Assembly: GCA_002773835.1 (NCBI GenBank)
Contig: PFAC01000002.1
Location: forward strand, 1 to 52,104
DNA length: 52,104 nt
Reading direction: 5' to 3'
Source of the DNA: Chlamydiae bacterium CG10_big_fil_rev_8_21_14_0_10_35_9
Lineage (GTDB): Bacteria > Chlamydiota > Chlamydiia > Chlamydiales > SM23-39
The translations under genes and the position numbers were made by a program. The notes beneath the pieces are model-generated. The model did no database searches. It worked only from the letters and a program-made list of their open reading frames with translations, and was not told where the DNA came from. How positions within the stretch are numbered: the stretch's first letter is position 1; each line of letters opens with the position of its first letter. This document shows, piece after piece, positions 36,901 through 45,276 of the stretch.

Positions 36901-37369
36901 ATAGAGTATTTGCCGCACTTACATATTCTCCCAGTACTTGTTTTTGGTATCTGGCATCCTTTTTAGCAACTTCATTGCTTTCAGCTTCTTTAATAGTGTG
37001 TAAGAGCTCTTCCTTTTGTGAATCATCTATATCGTCATCTTCTTCAATGTCGGTTTCCTTGGAATATTCCACCAACAGCGAGTCCATTTTTTCTTCTAAA
37101 TAAAATAAAAGTGCAGCTAAGTGTTGACAGTCATACCTATAAGAACAGTCGCAATTAGAATGAATTGCCTGAGACTCAAAACGGTCAATTTCTATTTCGC
37201 TTTCATAAGTGTTGTCATAATTTCCCATCACTTTTGCGCCTAAGCGAATCGAGTCGTTGTCCACTTTTAAAATTTTAGCGAAAACAACCTTCTTTTTTTC
37301 TTTAAGTTCTCGACCTTCCTTTAAAATATTAGAGGAAAAATCTTGTTTAAGCTTTCGAAAATTAAGCAT
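33902..37369 (-). CDS. SWIM-zinc-finger SNF2-family helicase
   Basis: 1155 residues from the ATG at 37369; a TTG at 37441 would add 24 residues and is less likely. A SWIM zinc finger (SNCDCSYRYDCQH, about 67-80) is followed by a long family-specific region. The SNF2 motor has Walker A GVLADDMGLGKTLQAI near 715, DEAQH near 818, and the C-terminal lobe ending WWNPAVENQATDRVHRIGQ near 1076-1094. It precedes mreB by 11 bp, and this order is conserved in Chlamydia. Chlamydial SNF2 proteins with fused SET/SWIB partners are known elsewhere; no such fusion is present here. The substrate is unknown, probably DNA-bound complexes or RNA polymerase. Confidence 0.92.
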   Translation of the reverse strand: MLNFRKLKQDFSSNILKEGRELKEKKKVVFAKILKVDNDSIRLGAKVMGNYDNTYESEIEIDRFESQAIHSNCDCSYRYDCQHLAALLFYLEEKMDSLLVEYSKETDIEEDDDIDDSQKEELLHTIKEAESNEVAKKDARYQKQVLGEYVSAANTLSDSPFFQSPEKSHFTEAELAFIFNPKSLPKKRVEFQLALRLPTRSKPLQVAHIKNFLEAIRYDESITLIGKKYFFSMMSFSDVSRIALKLIMDNAHFPAPTASERAHRVSLINLEVFGTLLSQIYDADMQLKKPRGFANNEQELPTLPFLYWGNLETPLHYCPTPALIRFFLEYLEPPSAKILLRPTLDVNEQVINLEEAIVFECNKPGLIHGETFYRFAPHIKRRHLQNLENIREMTIPEPLFGTFVENSLPVLKRYAEVAQENVLDRFVTLPYAGDLEARCELSYLDGELEATLYFNYDGQEVPAIASKLEYKDIESFVSEEGILARNLIEEKQIIENLFQDFVFNPTQGNFVAKTEKKIVEFMTEIIPQNQHRVSFECPQNLLDQFIYDQSQFTLKLDYKNHIGFYELDLKVEGKLKGVKLDLLWDCVASKRSFIELDAAKINANESRFSKILVLDLEKITRIAQLFDELGIKKLDSHKEERPLWNLVTIDEKLFENLPINFSMTKKLQEIRQQMLGEKEVNPSAVPKEIQTTLRPYQEEGVYWLEKLRKMYLNGVLADDMGLGKTLQAITAITQHHSQEKNAHTLIVCPTSLLYNWKEEIARFNPKLNSLVVDGVPSQRKKVLTSLEKYQVVITSYTLLQKDVDYYKEMQFSYAILDEAQHIKNRGTRNAKSVKMIQASHRLILTGTPIENSLEELWSLFDFLMPGFLSTFDRFVDKYLRSTGSQHIENIDYLRKKVSPFILRRMKSDVLDDLPPVDEIVYHCQLTDVQQELYKSYAQSARDELTKLVERDGFDKVQIHVLATLTRLKQICCHPAIFAKEKPEINDSAKYEMLLELLQTLVEGNHKTVIFSQYTRMLQIMKEDFVQKGIRFSYLDGSSKNRLEIVKDFNENLDIPVFLVSLKAGGTGLNLVGADTVIHYDMWWNPAVENQATDRVHRIGQKKSVSSYKLITKNTIEEKIVEMQRRKKGLVKKVVSCDDEAISKLTWEDVLELLQT

Positions 37370-37570
37370 GCTAACAGAATCTCTTAGTTGATTATTTGCA
37401 CAGCAAATTTTGGTTTTACACCTTTTCAGAATCGACTGCAATAAAAAATTGTAAAAAAATGTTTTCCCCTCTAGGCAACACTTAGAGTAATTATTTTTTT
37501 AACACATGATTTCTTTTACAGTTTGCTCTAAATTCTACTTGAGATTATACTCGTCTTCTTAAAGTTTTTC

Positions 37571-37642
37571 GCGGGTGTAGCTCAGCGGTAGAGCATCACG
37601 TTGCCAACGTGAGGGTCGTGAGTTCGAACCTCATCACCCGCT
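37571..37642 (+). tRNA. tRNA-Gly (anticodon GCC)
   Basis: Acceptor GCGGGTG pairs with CACCCGC, D arm GCTC/GAGC, anticodon stem TCACG/CGTGA with loop TTGCCAA (GCC), T arm GTGAG/CTCAT with loop TTCGAAC. Discriminator T; CCA is not encoded. It lies 38 bp before the trigger factor gene on the same strand and may be cut from a common transcript. Confidence 0.96.
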
Positions 37643-37680
37643 TTTCTAATAATCTCCACTGATAAAATAAGAGGTTCCTT

Positions 37681-38997
37681 TTGTCTGATACTATCCAAAA
37701 AGAAGAATTTAAAACTGAAAATTTATCAATCACCGTACAACGAAAACCGTTTTGCAAAATAGAATTAGAAATTGAGGCCACTCCTTCTTTTATTCAAAAG
37801 TCTAAAAAAAAGGCTATTAAAGAAGTTGGGAAACAGGTCTCTATCCCCGGCTTTAGAAAAGGGAAAGCTCCTGAAGAAATGATTTTAAAAAGCTATTCTG
37901 GCGCTGTTGATGAAAAGTTACATAAGCACCTAGCTGATGATGCTTTTAAAGAAGCTATTAACGAAATAAAAATACCTCCTCTTTCTAACGGGCCTAAAAT
38001 TACATACGACTTAAAAAACTTGGACGTAGAAAAAGGAGCTCACTTATCATTTTCTTATGAATCTGAGCCAAATATCCCTTCTGTTGATCCACAGAAATAT
38101 ACACCTAAAGAAATTACTAAACAGGAAATTGGTGAAAAAGAGATCCAAGAAGCTATAAGACAAACACAATTTTTCTATGCAAAATGGAATGATGTAGAAG
38201 AAAGAGAAGCTAAAGAAGGCGATTTCGTGTTAATTGACCTTGAAAGTTTAGAAGATGAAAAAGCAAAAGTTTTTTCCGATACTCGCTTTGAGGTTAAAAA
38301 AGAATATATGGCTGACTGGATGAGAGAACTTGTCGTCGGCATGAAGCCTGGAGAAGAAAAAGAAGGTGTAAGCAAACCGGATAAAGACGCGACAGATGAA
38401 GAAAAAAAAGAGTTTCAACCTAAAAAAGTAAAACTTACCCTCAAAAAAATAGAAGAACCTGAACTTCCGGAACTCGATGAGGAATTTGCAAAAAAAGTAG
38501 GTACTAAAGACATCGAATCTTTTAAGAAATCTTTAGAGGAAATGCTACAAAAAAAAGCGGAAGAAAAGTTCGATCAGGAAAAAAGAGAAGATGTTAATAA
38601 ATTTTTATTAGATGTCTATCCATTTGAGCTACCCTCATCTTTAATTGAAAAAGAAAAAGATCACCGCCTTCAGCAAATGCTTTCCAATCCGAGATCAAAA
38701 AAGGAATATGAAGGTTATTCACAAGAACAAAAAAACAAAGTACTAGCCTCTGTTGTAAAGCAAGCAGATGATGCTGTCAGGCTTTTTTACATTTCTCGCA
38801 AAGTTGTTCATGAAGCTAAGATTGATGTTGGCTATGAAGACGTTTTTAAAGAAGCTATAGCTACTATGCAAGCATATGGGCCAATGCAAATTGATCCTAA
38901 AAATATTCCGCAGGAAGTTTATGCTCTCGCTTTTTCCAAAGTTATGCTAAAAAAAGCACAAGACCATATTTTAGCTAACGCAAAAAAACAAGCTTGA
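37681..38997 (+). CDS. tig: Trigger factor
   Basis: 438-residue ribosome-associated folding chaperone with prolyl isomerase activity. The ribosome-binding signature is VSIPGFRKGKAPEEMI (canonical G-F-R-x-G-K-x-P). The central FKBP-like domain (about 155-250) contains the segment AKEGDFVLIDLE, and the C-terminal helical arms follow. The start is a TTG at 37681, supported by gagg with a 6-bp spacer; no upstream ATG exists. Next to clpP and clpX, the common bacterial tig-clpP-clpX arrangement. Confidence 0.96.
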   Translation: MSDTIQKEEFKTENLSITVQRKPFCKIELEIEATPSFIQKSKKKAIKEVGKQVSIPGFRKGKAPEEMILKSYSGAVDEKLHKHLADDAFKEAINEIKIPPLSNGPKITYDLKNLDVEKGAHLSFSYESEPNIPSVDPQKYTPKEITKQEIGEKEIQEAIRQTQFFYAKWNDVEEREAKEGDFVLIDLESLEDEKAKVFSDTRFEVKKEYMADWMRELVVGMKPGEEKEGVSKPDKDATDEEKKEFQPKKVKLTLKKIEEPELPELDEEFAKKVGTKDIESFKKSLEEMLQKKAEEKFDQEKREDVNKFLLDVYPFELPSSLIEKEKDHRLQQMLSNPRSKKEYEGYSQEQKNKVLASVVKQADDAVRLFYISRKVVHEAKIDVGYEDVFKEAIATMQAYGPMQIDPKNIPQEVYALAFSKVMLKKAQDHILANAKKQA

Positions 38998-39053
38998 GAA
39001 AAATTTTTTGCAAAGGCTATCAATAACTACACATGCAAAAATAGGGAAATACT

Positions 39054-39674
39054 ATGTCTCTTATACCTTATGTTATTGAAGATACTGGACGCGGAGAGCG
39101 ATCCATGGATATCTTTTCACGCCTATTAAAAGACCGTATTATTTTTATTGGTACGGAAATTAATGACACTGTTGCTAATGCTGTTATAGCCCAGCTTCTA
39201 TTTTTAAAAATGGAAGACCCTAAAAAAGATATTAATCTTTACATCAACTCCCCTGGAGGAATGATTACCTCAGGGCTTGCTGTGATGGATACTATGCAAT
39301 TTTTAGGCTGTGATATCAGTACATACTGCATTGGAACAGCTGTTTCCATGGCAGCTCTTTTAGTTGCAGCTGGCACTAAAGGCAAGCGATATGCTTTGCC
39401 ACATAGTAGAATCATGCTTCACCAGCCCTATGGTGGTGTTGGCGGATCTTCAGAAGATATTAATATCCAAGCTAAAGAAATTTTAGAGCTAAAAAAAGTA
39501 ACTTCAGAGCTTCTTTCTAAATTTACTGGACAGACTTATGAAACTATTTTAAAGCACTCTGAAAGAGACTACTATATGAGTGCTGAAAAGGCTTTAGAAT
39601 ATGGTCTTATAGACAAAATTGCCCAACCTGCTTATCTTAGTAAGCCAACTGAAAAAGAAAAAGCATTAACATGA
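39054..39674 (+). CDS. clpP: ATP-dependent Clp protease proteolytic subunit ClpP
   Basis: 206 residues. The catalytic triad is Ser98 ([16 protein letters not shown]), His123 ([10 protein letters not shown]) and Asp173 ([14 protein letters not shown]). The propeptide is short. Overlaps the clpX start by 4 bp (ATGA), so the protease and its ATPase are produced together. The processing site is not certain from sequence. Chlamydiae carry two ClpP paralogues; this one, next to clpX, corresponds to ClpP2 in Chlamydia naming (from memory). Confidence 0.97.
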   Translation: MSLIPYVIEDTGRGERSMDIFSRLLKDRIIFIGTEINDTVANAVIAQLLFLKMEDPKKDINLYINSPGGMITSGLAVMDTMQFLGCDISTYCIGTAVSMAALLVAAGTKGKRYALPHSRIMLHQPYGGVGGSSEDINIQAKEILELKKVTSELLSKFTGQTYETILKHSERDYYMSAEKALEYGLIDKIAQPAYLSKPTEKEKALT

Positions 39675-40906
39675 ATAAAAAAAATAATACAGCCGAACTA
39701 GCTAGTTGTTCTTTTTGTGGAAGAACTGAAGATGTTGTAGAAAAACTTATTTCAGGGCCCCATGCCTACATCTGTGATAAATGTGTCAATTTATGCATGG
39801 ATATTGTTCAAAAAAAACCATCTTCTTACGAAATTAAGGCTTTAAAACCTAAAGAAATCAAAGCCAAGTTAGATGAGTACATTATTGGACAGGAAAATGC
39901 CAAAAGAACTATTGCTGTAGCTGTATATAACCACTATAAACGTATTCGCTCTTTATCAAACGAGTCAGGCATCGAATATAGTAAATCAAATGTCTTACTT
40001 ACCGGACCTACCGGCTCAGGGAAGACTTTGCTTGCCAGAACGCTAGCAGAGATATTAGATGTTCCTTTTGCGATTACTGATGCTACCACTCTTACGGAAG
40101 CAGGATACGTTGGAGAAGACGTGGAAAACATTATTTTGCGTCTTTTACAAGCAGCAGACTATGATGTCGCTAAGGCAGAGCTTGGCATTATTTACATTGA
40201 CGAAATCGATAAAATTCGAAAAACCTCCGGCAATGTTTCTATTACAAGAGATGTTTCTGGTGAAGGTGTACAACAGGCTTTGTTAAAGATTGTAGAAGGG
40301 ACTATTGCGAATGTTCCACCCAAAGGTGGAAGGAAGCACCCTAACCAAGAATATATCAAAGTGAACACCCAAAATATCCTTTTCATTGTAGGGGGAGCTT
40401 TTGTTCACTTAGATAAAATCATTGCAAAGCGTCTTGGCAAAAGCACAATTGGCTTCACTGAAGAGGCTGACGAGTTGCAAACTCAGGAATCCAATTATCT
40501 TTTATCTAAGGTGGAGCCTGAAGACCTTGTTCAATTTGGTTTAATTCCGGAGTTTATTGGCAGGTTTAACAGCATTGCGAATTGTAATGAACTTACTATT
40601 GAAGATTTAGTCGACATTTTAGAAAAGCCTAAAAATGCCATTATCAAACAATATCAACAAATGTTCGCCGAAGAAGAAGTGAATCTTCATTTTACTGTCG
40701 ATGCTCTTAAGGCTATTGCTGAAAAAGCCAAAAAAACAGGCACTGGAGCAAGAGCTTTACGCATGATTGTAGAAAATCTTCTGCGTGACCTTATGTTTGA
40801 TGTTCCGTCTGACCCAACTGTTCAGGAAATTACCATAGAAAAAGAGACTGTTGAAAAAGGGGCCGACCCTGTCATCAAACGGTCTAATGAAAAAACCGGC
40901 AGCTAA
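39671..40906 (+). CDS. clpX: ATP-dependent Clp protease ATP-binding subunit ClpX
   Basis: 411-residue AAA+ unfoldase. The N-terminal zinc domain has Cys13/16/35/38. Walker A is [10 protein letters not shown], the pore loop is in [12 protein letters not shown], Walker B is IIYIDEIDK, and the IGF loop used to dock ClpP is visible in [11 protein letters not shown]. Sensor 2 region [13 protein letters not shown] is intact. Translationally coupled to clpP. A bidirectional terminator follows, shared with the type III-like operon. Confidence 0.97.
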   Translation: MNKKNNTAELASCSFCGRTEDVVEKLISGPHAYICDKCVNLCMDIVQKKPSSYEIKALKPKEIKAKLDEYIIGQENAKRTIAVAVYNHYKRIRSLSNESGIEYSKSNVLLTGPTGSGKTLLARTLAEILDVPFAITDATTLTEAGYVGEDVENIILRLLQAADYDVAKAELGIIYIDEIDKIRKTSGNVSITRDVSGEGVQQALLKIVEGTIANVPPKGGRKHPNQEYIKVNTQNILFIVGGAFVHLDKIIAKRLGKSTIGFTEEADELQTQESNYLLSKVEPEDLVQFGLIPEFIGRFNSIANCNELTIEDLVDILEKPKNAIIKQYQQMFAEEEVNLHFTVDALKAIAEKAKKTGTGARALRMIVENLLRDLMFDVPSDPTVQEITIEKETVEKGADPVIKRSNEKTGS

Positions 40907-40913
40907 TTTTCCC

Positions 40914-40952
40914 ATAAAAAAACCCCGGATATACACCCGGGGCCGTTTTGTT
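40914..40952. terminator. Bidirectional terminator between clpX and the type III-like operon
   Basis: Stem ccccgg (40923-40928) pairs with ccggg g at 40937-40942. Seven A residues on the left give a T tract for minus-strand transcripts, and cgtttt on the right serves the plus strand. The minus-strand direction is the stronger. Confidence 0.8.
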
Positions 40953-40971
40953 GGGAAAACTGTTACTTGTA

Positions 40972-41820
40972 TTATCTCATTTGAGCAGATGCTTTTGCTG
41001 TCTCTATAATTTCCCTTATATGAGCTGCAAACTCACCAAATGTCTTATCTAAACCTGAGTGGAAGTTCTGCGTTACATTTTGCTCTGATTGAGTCAGTTT
41101 AGATACACCATCTTCTACGCTACTTGCTTCTTCTTCTCTAGATGCTGGCACCTGTAAAAGCCCTTGAAGACCTTGAGCAATTGTCGACACCAACATTACC
41201 AGTTGAGTTCCTTCACCCAATTTTTTATTAAGTCCTGATCTTAGGTCATCAATTTCATTTTGTAGCGCTTGCGTCTCTCTTGATTTTTGACCTTCTGTTA
41301 GCTGAGCTGGACCTGCATCTCTTGGATTGCCAGAATTTATACCTCTTATGCTCGTATCACCTGGTCGAGCTCCTGTATTCCCAAGATTCTCAGCGCGCAG
41401 CTCATTCCTATTATTTAAGTCTCGTATTTCTTGGTTTTTTTGATCGATTATAGGTTGCTTTTCTTTAAGTGAGTTAGCGTATCCCTTCAATTTATAAAGT
41501 GAAAAGGCAGCATAGCCAAGTCCAATCGCTGCAGCACCTATTGTTCCCCATGCTTTCCAAAGTTGAGAGTTTTTCATAGAACCTGCTGATTCCTTAATAA
41601 ATTGAAACCCCGACTCCATGTAATGACGATTTGCTTTACCTGATATTTTATAAGAGTCATTAATCCTTCCCATAAATGCCCAAATAATACCAAACAGATC
41701 ACCATCTCTAAGGGATAGCGATTGATCCTTAGACACATCAAATGATTCTTTGTAATCTTCTTGGACATCTAAATGATTTCTTGCAAAGATATCTTGTGGT
41801 TGTTGTGTTAACATATTCAT
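40972..41820 (-). CDS. Type III translocator-like protein with one hydrophobic segment (282 aa)
   Basis: 282 residues, last gene of a seven-gene operon. The N-terminal block contains a short hydrophobic stretch (LFGIIWAFMGRIND), and one clear membrane-compatible helix lies at about 88-109 (LWKAWGTIGAAAIGLGYAAFSL). Polar helices follow, with a coiled region (QALQNEIDDLRSGLNKKLGE) and a C-terminal amphipathic helix (FAAHIREIIETAKASAQMR). One hydrophobic segment with a C-terminal amphipathic helix is the layout of minor translocators (YopD/SctB). The start is supported by agagga. No sequence match to a named family is claimed. Alternatives are an inclusion-membrane or other secreted protein. Confidence 0.5.
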   Translation of the reverse strand: MNMLTQQPQDIFARNHLDVQEDYKESFDVSKDQSLSLRDGDLFGIIWAFMGRINDSYKISGKANRHYMESGFQFIKESAGSMKNSQLWKAWGTIGAAAIGLGYAAFSLYKLKGYANSLKEKQPIIDQKNQEIRDLNNRNELRAENLGNTGARPGDTSIRGINSGNPRDAGPAQLTEGQKSRETQALQNEIDDLRSGLNKKLGEGTQLVMLVSTIAQGLQGLLQVPASREEEASSVEDGVSKLTQSEQNVTQNFHSGLDKTFGEFAAHIREIIETAKASAQMR

Positions 41821-41839
41821 ATTATTTCCTCTATTAAAT

Positions 41840-42424
41840 TTATCTTACTGCAATCTGCATTGAAGCGCCGATTGTGTTAATCATTTTTGTTTTTTCTTCT
41901 TGAGACACTTTCTTAGCTTCAAGCGTATCTATTAGCTTTGAGCTAAGCTCAGCATCAAGTTGCTTATTTCTAGTTAAAAGGGCATCATCTAAATTATTAC
42001 CAAATTCCATGTTGGCAATTTTAGTCTGATTTACTCCGGTCTTTATCTGAAAACCAGCTTCTACGGCGCTTCCTAGTGCAATAAAACTATTAAAAAAGGC
42101 AGGTATTGCATTCGGCAATAATTTCAAGTTGGGCGCTAAACTAATTAGAAACAAAGCTGTAACAATACCACCTACAACTCCAGCTATTTTATTAGCTTTC
42201 AGAGAGTCTCTTTTCAAATCCAATAGCTCGTCAAATTCATTCATCAATTTATCTTGTACTTGAGAGCCAACTTTAATGAACCCGTCAATCGAATTCATTT
42301 GTTTAAGCTGAGCGTCAGTCAACATTTCCTTAATAAGGGTAAGGACATCTAAAATCCTCCAGCCATTTCTATTATCTGAAGCTCTTTCAGGCACTGTATA
42401 ATTATTTACTGCTTGTATACTCAT
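41840..42424 (-). CDS. Type III translocator-like protein with a hydrophobic hairpin (194 aa)
   Basis: 194 residues starting MSIQAVNNYTVPERASDN, sharing the MSI-x-A-[IV]-NN start with the 251-aa neighbour. After an N-terminal helical block (ILDVLTLIKEMLTD), two hydrophobic segments at about 80-98 and 103-121 (AGVVGGIVTALFLISLAP; IPAFFNSFIALGSAVEAGF) could form a membrane hairpin. The C-terminus is helical and ends INTIGASMQIAVR. A hydrophobic hairpin flanked by helices is the layout of major translocators (YopB/SctE) and also of chlamydial Inc proteins. A strong ribosome site (aaggag) precedes the start. Confidence 0.5.
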   Translation of the reverse strand: MSIQAVNNYTVPERASDNRNGWRILDVLTLIKEMLTDAQLKQMNSIDGFIKVGSQVQDKLMNEFDELLDLKRDSLKANKIAGVVGGIVTALFLISLAPNLKLLPNAIPAFFNSFIALGSAVEAGFQIKTGVNQTKIANMEFGNNLDDALLTRNKQLDAELSSKLIDTLEAKKVSQEEKTKMINTIGASMQIAVR

Positions 42425-42433
42425 TTCTTCTCC

Positions 42434-43141
42434 TTACCTTTTAAAGTTAGATATTTGACCAAATAATTCTAACATTCTTTTCAAGGCTTCCGTAAGCGCT
42501 GTTGCAATACCCTGCAATGGATTTAAGTCCGCTTGAAGAGTTCTTGAAATTTCATTTTGCTTCTGTGTACCATCATCTCTCAGCTTATCTGCTTTTTTTG
42601 TAAGTACTTCAGTCTCAGCCGAAATAGCCTTAGCTTTAATTTCGCTATCATCTACCTTAAAAATTGACTTGAATAAACTTCCCATAGCTGATCCATCAAC
42701 AATATTTGCTGATTGTAAACCAGCACTAACACCTCCACTGGCAATTAAACCTATCGCGGATCCAATTAGAGCTCCACCTAGGCCCCCAGTGGCAAGTCCC
42801 ACAACGAATCCTGAGGTAAATCCAATAGCTATATCTGTAAAATAACTACCTAAGTTAAAGCCAGAATCCTTACTTTTTGCATCGGCAATTTCTCTCATCT
42901 CAGCAGATTTTTTGCTTAATTCTTCTATCTGATTATTAAACTTGTTCATTGTTTCTTTATATTCCCCATCTTGCCTTGCAAGAGCTGCTAATATGGCAAA
43001 CTTGGCAAACTTCTGGCTCTCGTGCTTCTGATCAGAAAATATCTTCTCAATGAGCAAGAAAATGTTAATATTGTCAATATTCTTCTCGACAACATAATTA
43101 TCAACTACTGGAGTTGGATTTTGTACTGCTGCACTACCCAT
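42434..43141 (-). CDS. Type III translocator-like protein with a Gly-rich hydrophobic region (235 aa)
   Basis: 235 residues. The N-terminal block holds a hydrophobic helix (INIFLLIEKIFSDQ, about 25-38), then a coiled coil (EYKETMNKFNNQIEELSKKS), then a glycine-rich hydrophobic stretch at about 102-142 (GFVVGLATGGLGGALIGSAI) long enough for two passes. The C-terminus is amphipathic (ALTEALKRMLELFGQISNF). Gly/Ala-rich paired hydrophobic segments after a coiled coil are typical of YopB/IpaB-type translocators. There is no signal peptide. Fourteen bp downstream of the 165-aa gene. Confidence 0.5.
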   Translation of the reverse strand: MGSAAVQNPTPVVDNYVVEKNIDNINIFLLIEKIFSDQKHESQKFAKFAILAALARQDGEYKETMNKFNNQIEELSKKSAEMREIADAKSKDSGFNLGSYFTDIAIGFTSGFVVGLATGGLGGALIGSAIGLIASGGVSAGLQSANIVDGSAMGSLFKSIFKVDDSEIKAKAISAETEVLTKKADKLRDDGTQKQNEISRTLQADLNPLQGIATALTEALKRMLELFGQISNFKR

Positions 43142-43155
43142 TTTTTATCCTCTTA

Positions 43156-43653
43156 TTATTTTAGTTTTAAATCATTACCATAAAGGCTTTCTATAGAGTG
43201 GATCATCCCTTTTCCGACATTTGAGAAGACTTCTAACATTTGCATAATGGGAGCCACTTCTACTTGTACTACTCTTTTCATATCATTTTGAAGCTTTCCA
43301 GCTTCAACCATCTCTTTTTGATACCCTATCTGAAGCTTTTCAAGCTTTTTTTTTGCAGCCTTTAACTTATCTAAATCTGCACTTTCCAAACTTTTCAAAT
43401 AGTCTAGTTCTTGACTTACTGCTTTTAGCTGGTCCAAAAGATTTTGAATCTTTTCTTGCTTAGCATCATATCGACTTCTTAAAGCTTCTATTTGGGCAAT
43501 AGATGCATCTACAGTATCATCTACCATGTCTACTCCTCTTGCCATAAGCATCAACAAGAGAAAAAGAATGTTTTTTTTATCTGTGTTTGGCTTTTCAGCT
43601 TCTAAATACACCCTTTCAGTTGGCATAGAATTAATAGTGATTATTTCCGCCAT
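43156..43653 (-). CDS. Helical operon protein, possible secreted coiled-coil component (165 aa)
   Basis: 165 residues. The N-terminal block contains NILFLLLMLMARGVDMVDD (about 28-46), followed by a long coiled coil (about 50-130; KIQNLLDQLKAVSQELDYL and DLDKLKAAKKKLEKLQIG). The end is amphipathic (MLEVFSNVGKGMIHSIESLYG). The single N-terminal hydrophobic stretch lies in the same place as in its neighbours, so it is more likely a packing helix than a membrane anchor. Start and the preceding stop overlap by 1 bp (TAATG), with a strong aagggaggt ribosome site. Function unknown; tip or needle-associated roles are possible. Confidence 0.5.
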   Translation of the reverse strand: MAEIITINSMPTERVYLEAEKPNTDKKNILFLLLMLMARGVDMVDDTVDASIAQIEALRSRYDAKQEKIQNLLDQLKAVSQELDYLKSLESADLDKLKAAKKKLEKLQIGYQKEMVEAGKLQNDMKRVVQVEVAPIMQMLEVFSNVGKGMIHSIESLYGNDLKLK

Positions 43654-44408
43654 TAGATACCTCCCTTAATAATTCTTTGAGCATTCAAAGCGCTTGAAAT
43701 GGTAGCTTGCAAAGCAGCAATTGCACTTTTAGCTTCGTAAGATAATTTTTGTGCTTCTATTTTAAGCTCTGCCATAGGACTCATTGCAGCATCTACTTTC
43801 TTTAAGACTGCTACAACTTCTTGTTCCACAGCTGCAATTTTTTCCATTTTCCCTTCGACTCTTTTTGCTGCAGATTGTACTCTTCCCTGCAAGACAAGAG
43901 CTTCAACAGCCAACTTGCCACCATAAAATGGAACCCACGAATACTTATTTAATTCGTCTTTTACTCCTTTAAGCTTTTTATTGAGTCTATTAAGCTCATT
44001 TACTTCTTCATTATATTCTTGGATAGCCTCTTCATATCTTTCTTTTACCTCTGCAAGCTTTCCTTTAAGGGCTTCGATATTAGTACTCATAGAATCTAAC
44101 TTTGCTAAAGCTCTATCTGTATGCGTAGACTCACCTGCAAAAATCGCTTTCATTTTTTCTATGTCAGCTAACATCTTATCCAAACCAGCAGCATCATTCA
44201 GTTCATGTCTCTTTACAAGGTCTGTAATTCCTTCTATAATTTTAGCTGCCCTAACATCTTTCTCTCTTTCTTCTTGCATTCCCATGGAAAGAGTCGAGGA
44301 TCTTCCTTGAAGTAATGCTAAAATATAGAAGAAGTTCATTTGAGCTGTTATCTGAGTTGATTTTGGTATAGGCTGAACTTCTATATTGTTAATTGCTCTT
44401 ATAGACAT
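43653..44408 (-). CDS. Helical operon protein with long coiled coil (251 aa)
   Basis: 251 residues from the ATG at 44408, which has aggag 8 bp upstream; an earlier ATG 13 codons upstream lies inside the preceding gene. It starts MSIRAINNIEVQPIPKSTQ, matching the start of the 194-aa protein. The N-terminal block is MNFFYILALLQGRSSTLSMG. The middle is a long coiled coil (ERYEEAIQEYNEEVNELNRL) interrupted by a short non-helical region (YSWVPFYGG), and the end is helical (IAALQATISSALNAQRIIKG). A coiled-coil hairpin with an inserted segment recalls LcrV/IpaD-type needle-tip proteins, but this is structural analogy only. Confidence 0.5.
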   Translation of the reverse strand: MSIRAINNIEVQPIPKSTQITAQMNFFYILALLQGRSSTLSMGMQEEREKDVRAAKIIEGITDLVKRHELNDAAGLDKMLADIEKMKAIFAGESTHTDRALAKLDSMSTNIEALKGKLAEVKERYEEAIQEYNEEVNELNRLNKKLKGVKDELNKYSWVPFYGGKLAVEALVLQGRVQSAAKRVEGKMEKIAAVEQEVVAVLKKVDAAMSPMAELKIEAQKLSYEAKSAIAALQATISSALNAQRIIKGGI

Positions 44409-44421
44409 TATTTTTCTCCTA

Positions 44422-45240
44422 TTACTGTTTTCGATAGTTATCAACAATCACGTTTAATAAAGTAGCAGAGTACTCAAGGAACTTCTGCGCCGCCGACTGC
44501 AAAGAGATAATGATCTGAGAGTCCCTGTTCAATTTATCGGTATAAGTACTCACTTCTGTATCAAGAATCAGTCGTACCGTAACTAAACCATCAGCTCCAT
44601 TTTTACCGCTTTCCCATTCAATAAATGGTCCTCTGTCACGTAGGTTGGCTTCTCTCTTCCAATAATCAAAAGCTAAGGATAAAGAACTCCAGTCACCGCT
44701 TTCTATCATCTCAGCTACTGTCTTCTGATTACCTCCATTATGATACTTTTCATCCAAAATCATGTCTAAGTTGCCCCTTAAGCGATCGTAGACTTCTTTT
44801 ACTCCTTTAGGCCATTGTTTATTTTCAGGAATAGAAGGATCCGTTGGTTCATATTGTTGCCTTAAAGCTTCTAAGGCCTCATCTAAATCTTTAATAGCTT
44901 TAGCAAGCTCTTTCGCATCTTCTTCTGTTACGTGACCATCGCCACTTCTGATTTTGTTCAACTTTTCTTTGATAATCGAATGGTACTTCGAAATATTCTG
45001 ATAATGCTCTAACGGCATTGCGACATCATTTTTTAGCTGGGATGAATATAAAGAAATTACGTTAACAAGAACCATCGCAATCATCCACATAGCATAACCA
45101 TGCGATTCTGCAGCTTCTATTATCTCTTGAATTTCTGCTTGAAGCTTTGCTTTTTGCGTAGCCATCCACTGGCCATAAAATAAATCAGCCGTTTTTTTAT
45201 TATTATCTTCCGGTATATAGTGTTGTACTAAGACACCCAT
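44422..45240 (-). CDS. Type III-associated helical protein (272 aa)
   Basis: 272 residues, second gene of the operon. A hydrophobic helix at about 50-66 (AMWMIAMVLVNVISLYSSQL) sits after an amphipathic start. The rest is polar and helical (DLDEALEALRQQYEPTDPS). A compact middle section is rich in aromatic residues (SGDWSSLSLAFDYWKRE), and the C-terminal helix ends SAAQKFLEYSATLLNVIVDN. The C-terminal pattern resembles that of needle-type and tip proteins. No signal peptide. The start is well placed 36 bp after the first gene's stop. Family not recognised. Confidence 0.5.
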   Translation of the reverse strand: MGVLVQHYIPEDNNKKTADLFYGQWMATQKAKLQAEIQEIIEAAESHGYAMWMIAMVLVNVISLYSSQLKNDVAMPLEHYQNISKYHSIIKEKLNKIRSGDGHVTEEDAKELAKAIKDLDEALEALRQQYEPTDPSIPENKQWPKGVKEVYDRLRGNLDMILDEKYHNGGNQKTVAEMIESGDWSSLSLAFDYWKREANLRDRGPFIEWESGKNGADGLVTVRLILDTEVSTYTDKLNRDSQIIISLQSAAQKFLEYSATLLNVIVDNYRKQ

Positions 45241-45276
45241 TTTTATTCCTTTTTTTATTATTAACTTTTATTACTT

